5,847 nt of DNA from the NCBI GenBank assembly GCA_021846065.1, contig JAJZCP010000110.1, forward strand, positions 1 through 5,847. The letters run 5' to 3'. The position numbers and the translations under genes are program-made. This document shows, piece after piece, positions 5,808-5,847 of this stretch. Every line of letters begins with the position of its first letter. Position 1 is the first letter of the stretch. The notes beneath the pieces were generated by a model that saw only the letters and a program-made list of their open reading frames with translations, ran no database searches and had not been told where the DNA came from. The stretch is from Acidobacteriota bacterium (GTDB lineage: Bacteria; Acidobacteriota; Terriglobia; Terriglobales; Acidobacteriaceae).

Positions 5808-5847
5808 CTACCAGAGCGCTCCGGCGCGGCGCCGCAGTTCGTCCAGC
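5808..5847 (-). CDS. Possible C-terminal end of a convergent gene
   Basis: On the minus strand one frame is open from the window edge and ends LDELRRRAGALW followed by TAG at 5808-5810. The composition looks like a real helical C-terminus, and it would leave only 9 nt to the stop of the secreted protein gene, a common convergent arrangement. Only 12 residues are visible, so no product can be named, and a chance open frame is possible. Confidence 0.35.
   Translation of the reverse strand, partial: LDELRRRAGALW

Noticed and set aside
5818..5836. G+C-rich self-complementary run as a terminator for the lysS transcript
   Set aside because: There is no T-run after it within the window, and it falls in the possible convergent coding end.

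Overview
The window is G+C-rich bacterial chromosome with housekeeping-type genes. It holds four essentially complete, recognisable genes, one secreted protein of unknown function, and two genes cut by the window edges. Protein style (the LSTGM/VDP variant of an Mla-type ABC ATPase, the short secreted OB-like protein with four cysteines, the LysS with a GGEGIGIDR motif 3) recalls Acidobacteriota to me. That is recollection and inference, not a search result. I see no CRISPR array, tRNA, rRNA, transposase, phage gene or defence system.

Layout, left to right. 1-363 (minus) is the N-terminal 121 residues of a membrane protein that looks like a polyprenyl glycosylphosphotransferase (exopolysaccharide-initiating sugar transferase). 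364-723 is a non-coding gap with visibly lower G+C. It carries a good sigma70-like promoter aimed at the sugar transferase, an imperfect 12-pair-long stem-loop and a nested inverted repeat, so the sugar transferase probably has a leader of about 280 nt. 724-3609 (minus) is a tight three-gene set. In transcription order it is an M20-family metallodipeptidase, then MobA (molybdenum cofactor guanylyltransferase) with a GTGA stop/start overlap, then an MlaF-like ABC ATPase starting 4 nt after the mobA stop. 3610-3725 is the divergent promoter region. It has a symmetric TATA core that supplies a -10 hexamer to each strand. 3726-5279 (plus) is lysyl-tRNA synthetase, read from GTG. 24 nt later comes a small secreted protein (5304-5798) with an OB-fold-like pattern. 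The last 40 bases hold what may be the C-terminal end of a convergent minus-strand gene.

The peptidase-mobA-ATPase set looks like a co-transcribed and translationally coupled operon with no obvious common pathway: peptide recycling, molybdopterin cofactor maturation and envelope lipid transport. LysS and the secreted protein are probably co-transcribed. The most interesting points are the structured leader in front of the sugar transferase, the bidirectional promoter core between the peptidase and lysS, the orphan Mla-type ATPase with an altered ABC signature, and the uncharacterised secreted OB-like protein behind lysS.
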